Below, piece by piece: positions 56,814 through 58,050 of a stretch of 58,050 bases of DNA. Positions within the stretch are counted from its first letter, which is position 1; the number at the start of each line of letters is the position of its first letter. The position numbers and the translations under genes were made by a program. Source of the stretch: Deltaproteobacteria bacterium HGW-Deltaproteobacteria-12 (lineage in GTDB: Bacteria; Desulfobacterota; Syntrophia; Syntrophales; Smithellaceae); contig PHBK01000029.1 of NCBI GenBank assembly GCA_002840565.1, positions 1 to 58,050 on the forward strand, read 5' to 3'. Below the pieces are notes generated by a model. The model saw only the letters and a list, made by a program, of their open reading frames with translations. It searched no databases and was not told the DNA's origin.

Positions 56814-58050
56814 TGGTACAAACTGGTAAGATAGTTTACAAAACAGACCGGGTACATGGTTTACACTACACGGCAAGGAGGATTACTTATGCCGTGGAAA
56901 GTGATAAACCAAATGGAGTATAAGTGCTCTTTCACAAAAATATGGAATCAGTCGTCCAACCGTTTACAAATGGCTGAAGCGCTATAAGCATTTTGGCATT
57001 GAAGGACTCAAGGAACAAAGCCGGGCTCCGAAACATTGTCCTAATCGGACGTCCAAAGAGATACTGAACCTTGTCATTGCGGAAAAGCTTAAGAATCGTA
57101 AACGAGGGCCCAGGAAAGTACGTGCTCAGTTAAAGCGTCAGCATCCGGAGATTGAGATACCAGCCGTCAGCACTATCGGATACTGGCTTAAGAAAGAAGG
57201 CCTTGTTGAGCAACGCAAGAAGCGCTTACGTGTTCCACCGTATACGCAACCATTTGGCGAATGTAATGCGCCTAATGATAGCTGGAGCATTGATTACAAA
57301 GGACAATTTTACATGAAGAATGGACATGTTTGTTATCCTTTGACAATTAGCGATAATTACAGTCGTTTTCTCTTGGGCTGTGTGGCTCTGGAAGGTCCGC
57401 GCTACGATCCGACACGGCACTGCATGGAATCCATCTTTCGTGAGCATGGCTTACCGGATGCAATACGTAGTGATAATGGGACGCCGTTTGCCGGCAGAAG
57501 CGTCGGTGGCCTTAGTCGGTTAATGATCTGGTGGATTCTACTAGGCATCATCCCTGAGCGGATAAAAAAAGGGTGTCCGCAAGAGAACGGTCGGCATGAA
57601 AGAATGCATCGCACATTGAAAAGGGATGCCTTGGATCCTATTGCCGGAAATATCAAAGAACAGCAAAAAACATTTGATCTTTATCGGTATGATTATAACC
57701 ATAATCGGCCACATGAATCACTTCATGATCGAACACCTAGTGATTATTACAGAAAGTCGAATCGATCGTACGTAGAACGACCACATCTGCCGGAATACGA
57801 CCATGATTGTCTGGTTCGGAAAGTACATCATAGTGGAGAAATTAAATTTATGGGCCGCAATTTTTACCTCACAGAACTACTGACCGGTCTATCCGTTGGA
57901 CTGAAGGAAATCGACAATGGTTTTTGGCAACTTCAGTTCAGTTTTTATAAGCTGGGTTCTATAGATTTGAGAAAAAACAAAGTTATTCGTAACTGAAAAA
58001 GTGTAAACGATGTGCCCGGTCTAAAGTGTAAATGATGTTTCAGTTGCACA
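56814..58050. mobile_element. IS481-family insertion sequence, probably reaching the window end
   Basis: The left end (TGGTACAAACTGG..., then GACCGGGTACATGGTTTAC) and the right end (read backward: TGTGCAACTGAAACATC..., then GACCGGGCACATCGTTTAC) are imperfect inverted copies of about 45 bases. Together with the transposase gene they define about 1.24 kb. The exact outer bases, and any duplication, are unclear because the right end is at the window boundary. Confidence 0.7.
56889..57996 (+). pseudogene. IS481-family transposase, N-terminal frameshift/deletion
   Basis: The ATG at 56889 with AGGAGG begins MPWKVINQM, the typical IS481 start, but this frame stops early. The helix-turn-helix and the rest lie in another frame: SISALSQKYGISRPTVYKWL, then WSIDYKGQF (first Asp), SDNGTPF (second Asp) and CPQENGRHERMHRTLKRD (Glu), which are the DDE residues, to a TGA at 57994. 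About 40-60 bases seem to be missing after the first nine codons. From the ATG at 57313 only a partial protein could be made, so the element is probably inactive by itself. Confidence 0.72.

Overview
The window looks like part of the chromosome of a strictly anaerobic deltaproteobacterium (Desulfobacterota), most like the Syntrophus/Smithella group. This is an inference from gene content, with no database search behind it. The pointers are a four-subunit pyruvate/2-ketoacid:ferredoxin oxidoreductase, acyl-CoA dehydrogenase and 3-hydroxyacyl-CoA dehydrogenase genes, a family III CoA-transferase, a DUF39 homocysteine-biosynthesis protein, sigma-54 regulation, Kdo transferase (Gram-negative lipopolysaccharide) and outer-membrane barrels.

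Layout. 1-9.2 kb: the end of a PII gene; a metal-binding/histone-like fusion; a membrane protease, CsgG-like lipoprotein and CoA-transferase run; a convergent NtrC-type regulator and sensor kinase; two small secreted proteins, one behind a clear sigma-54 promoter. 9.2-19.6 kb: a classic translation/RNA operon (rimP-nusA-infB-ylxP-rbfA-nrnA-truB-rpsO-pnp-dut) preceded by a structured leader with a terminator. 19.8-30.3 kb: DUF39 protein, then an Xre regulator behind a 32-bp perfect palindrome, an FtsB-like protein, pilMNOPQ, two TPR proteins, a peptidase, gcvH and a lipM-like gene. 30.7-40.4 kb: rpsU, LOG protein, holA, NYN RNase, beta-oxidation genes, nitronate-monooxygenase-like flavoprotein, glycosyltransferase, rpe and waaA. 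40.4-49.6 kb (minus strand): porCDAB, a possible 32-residue membrane peptide with its own promoter and terminator, and a catabolic operon (hydrolase, TRAP transporter, SMP-30 lactonase) next to an SDR gene. 49.6-58 kb: repeat-rich DNA with two GIY-YIG genes (one frameshifted), hflX, fmdB, two paralogous outer-membrane proteins and a damaged IS481-type element.

The most interesting material is the repeat landscape. Several short elements with terminal inverted repeats can be seen, two of them with apparent target duplications (TTAAT at the holA stop codon; GCAG in a hairpin loop). One intact GIY-YIG gene is bracketed by inverted arms about 55-60 bp long, and related arms without a gene form small elements elsewhere. 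A second GIY-YIG gene, frameshifted in an A-run, sits between a different pair of palindromic repeats. This suggests a GIY-YIG nuclease linked to repeat mobility, with gene-free MITE-like derivatives. Another family, with GAGACTGTGTC ends, lies beside or inside the loops of hairpin repeats in all three copies seen. Arrays of a degenerate CTTCAGC heptamer abut the stop codons of several genes.

Several enzymes lack expected catalytic or binding residues (family III CoA-transferase Asp, SDR Tyr/Lys, TRAP binding-protein Arg), PilQ appears to lack its N1 domain, and hflX seems to start at ATT. All calls come from reading the sequence and its translations by eye.
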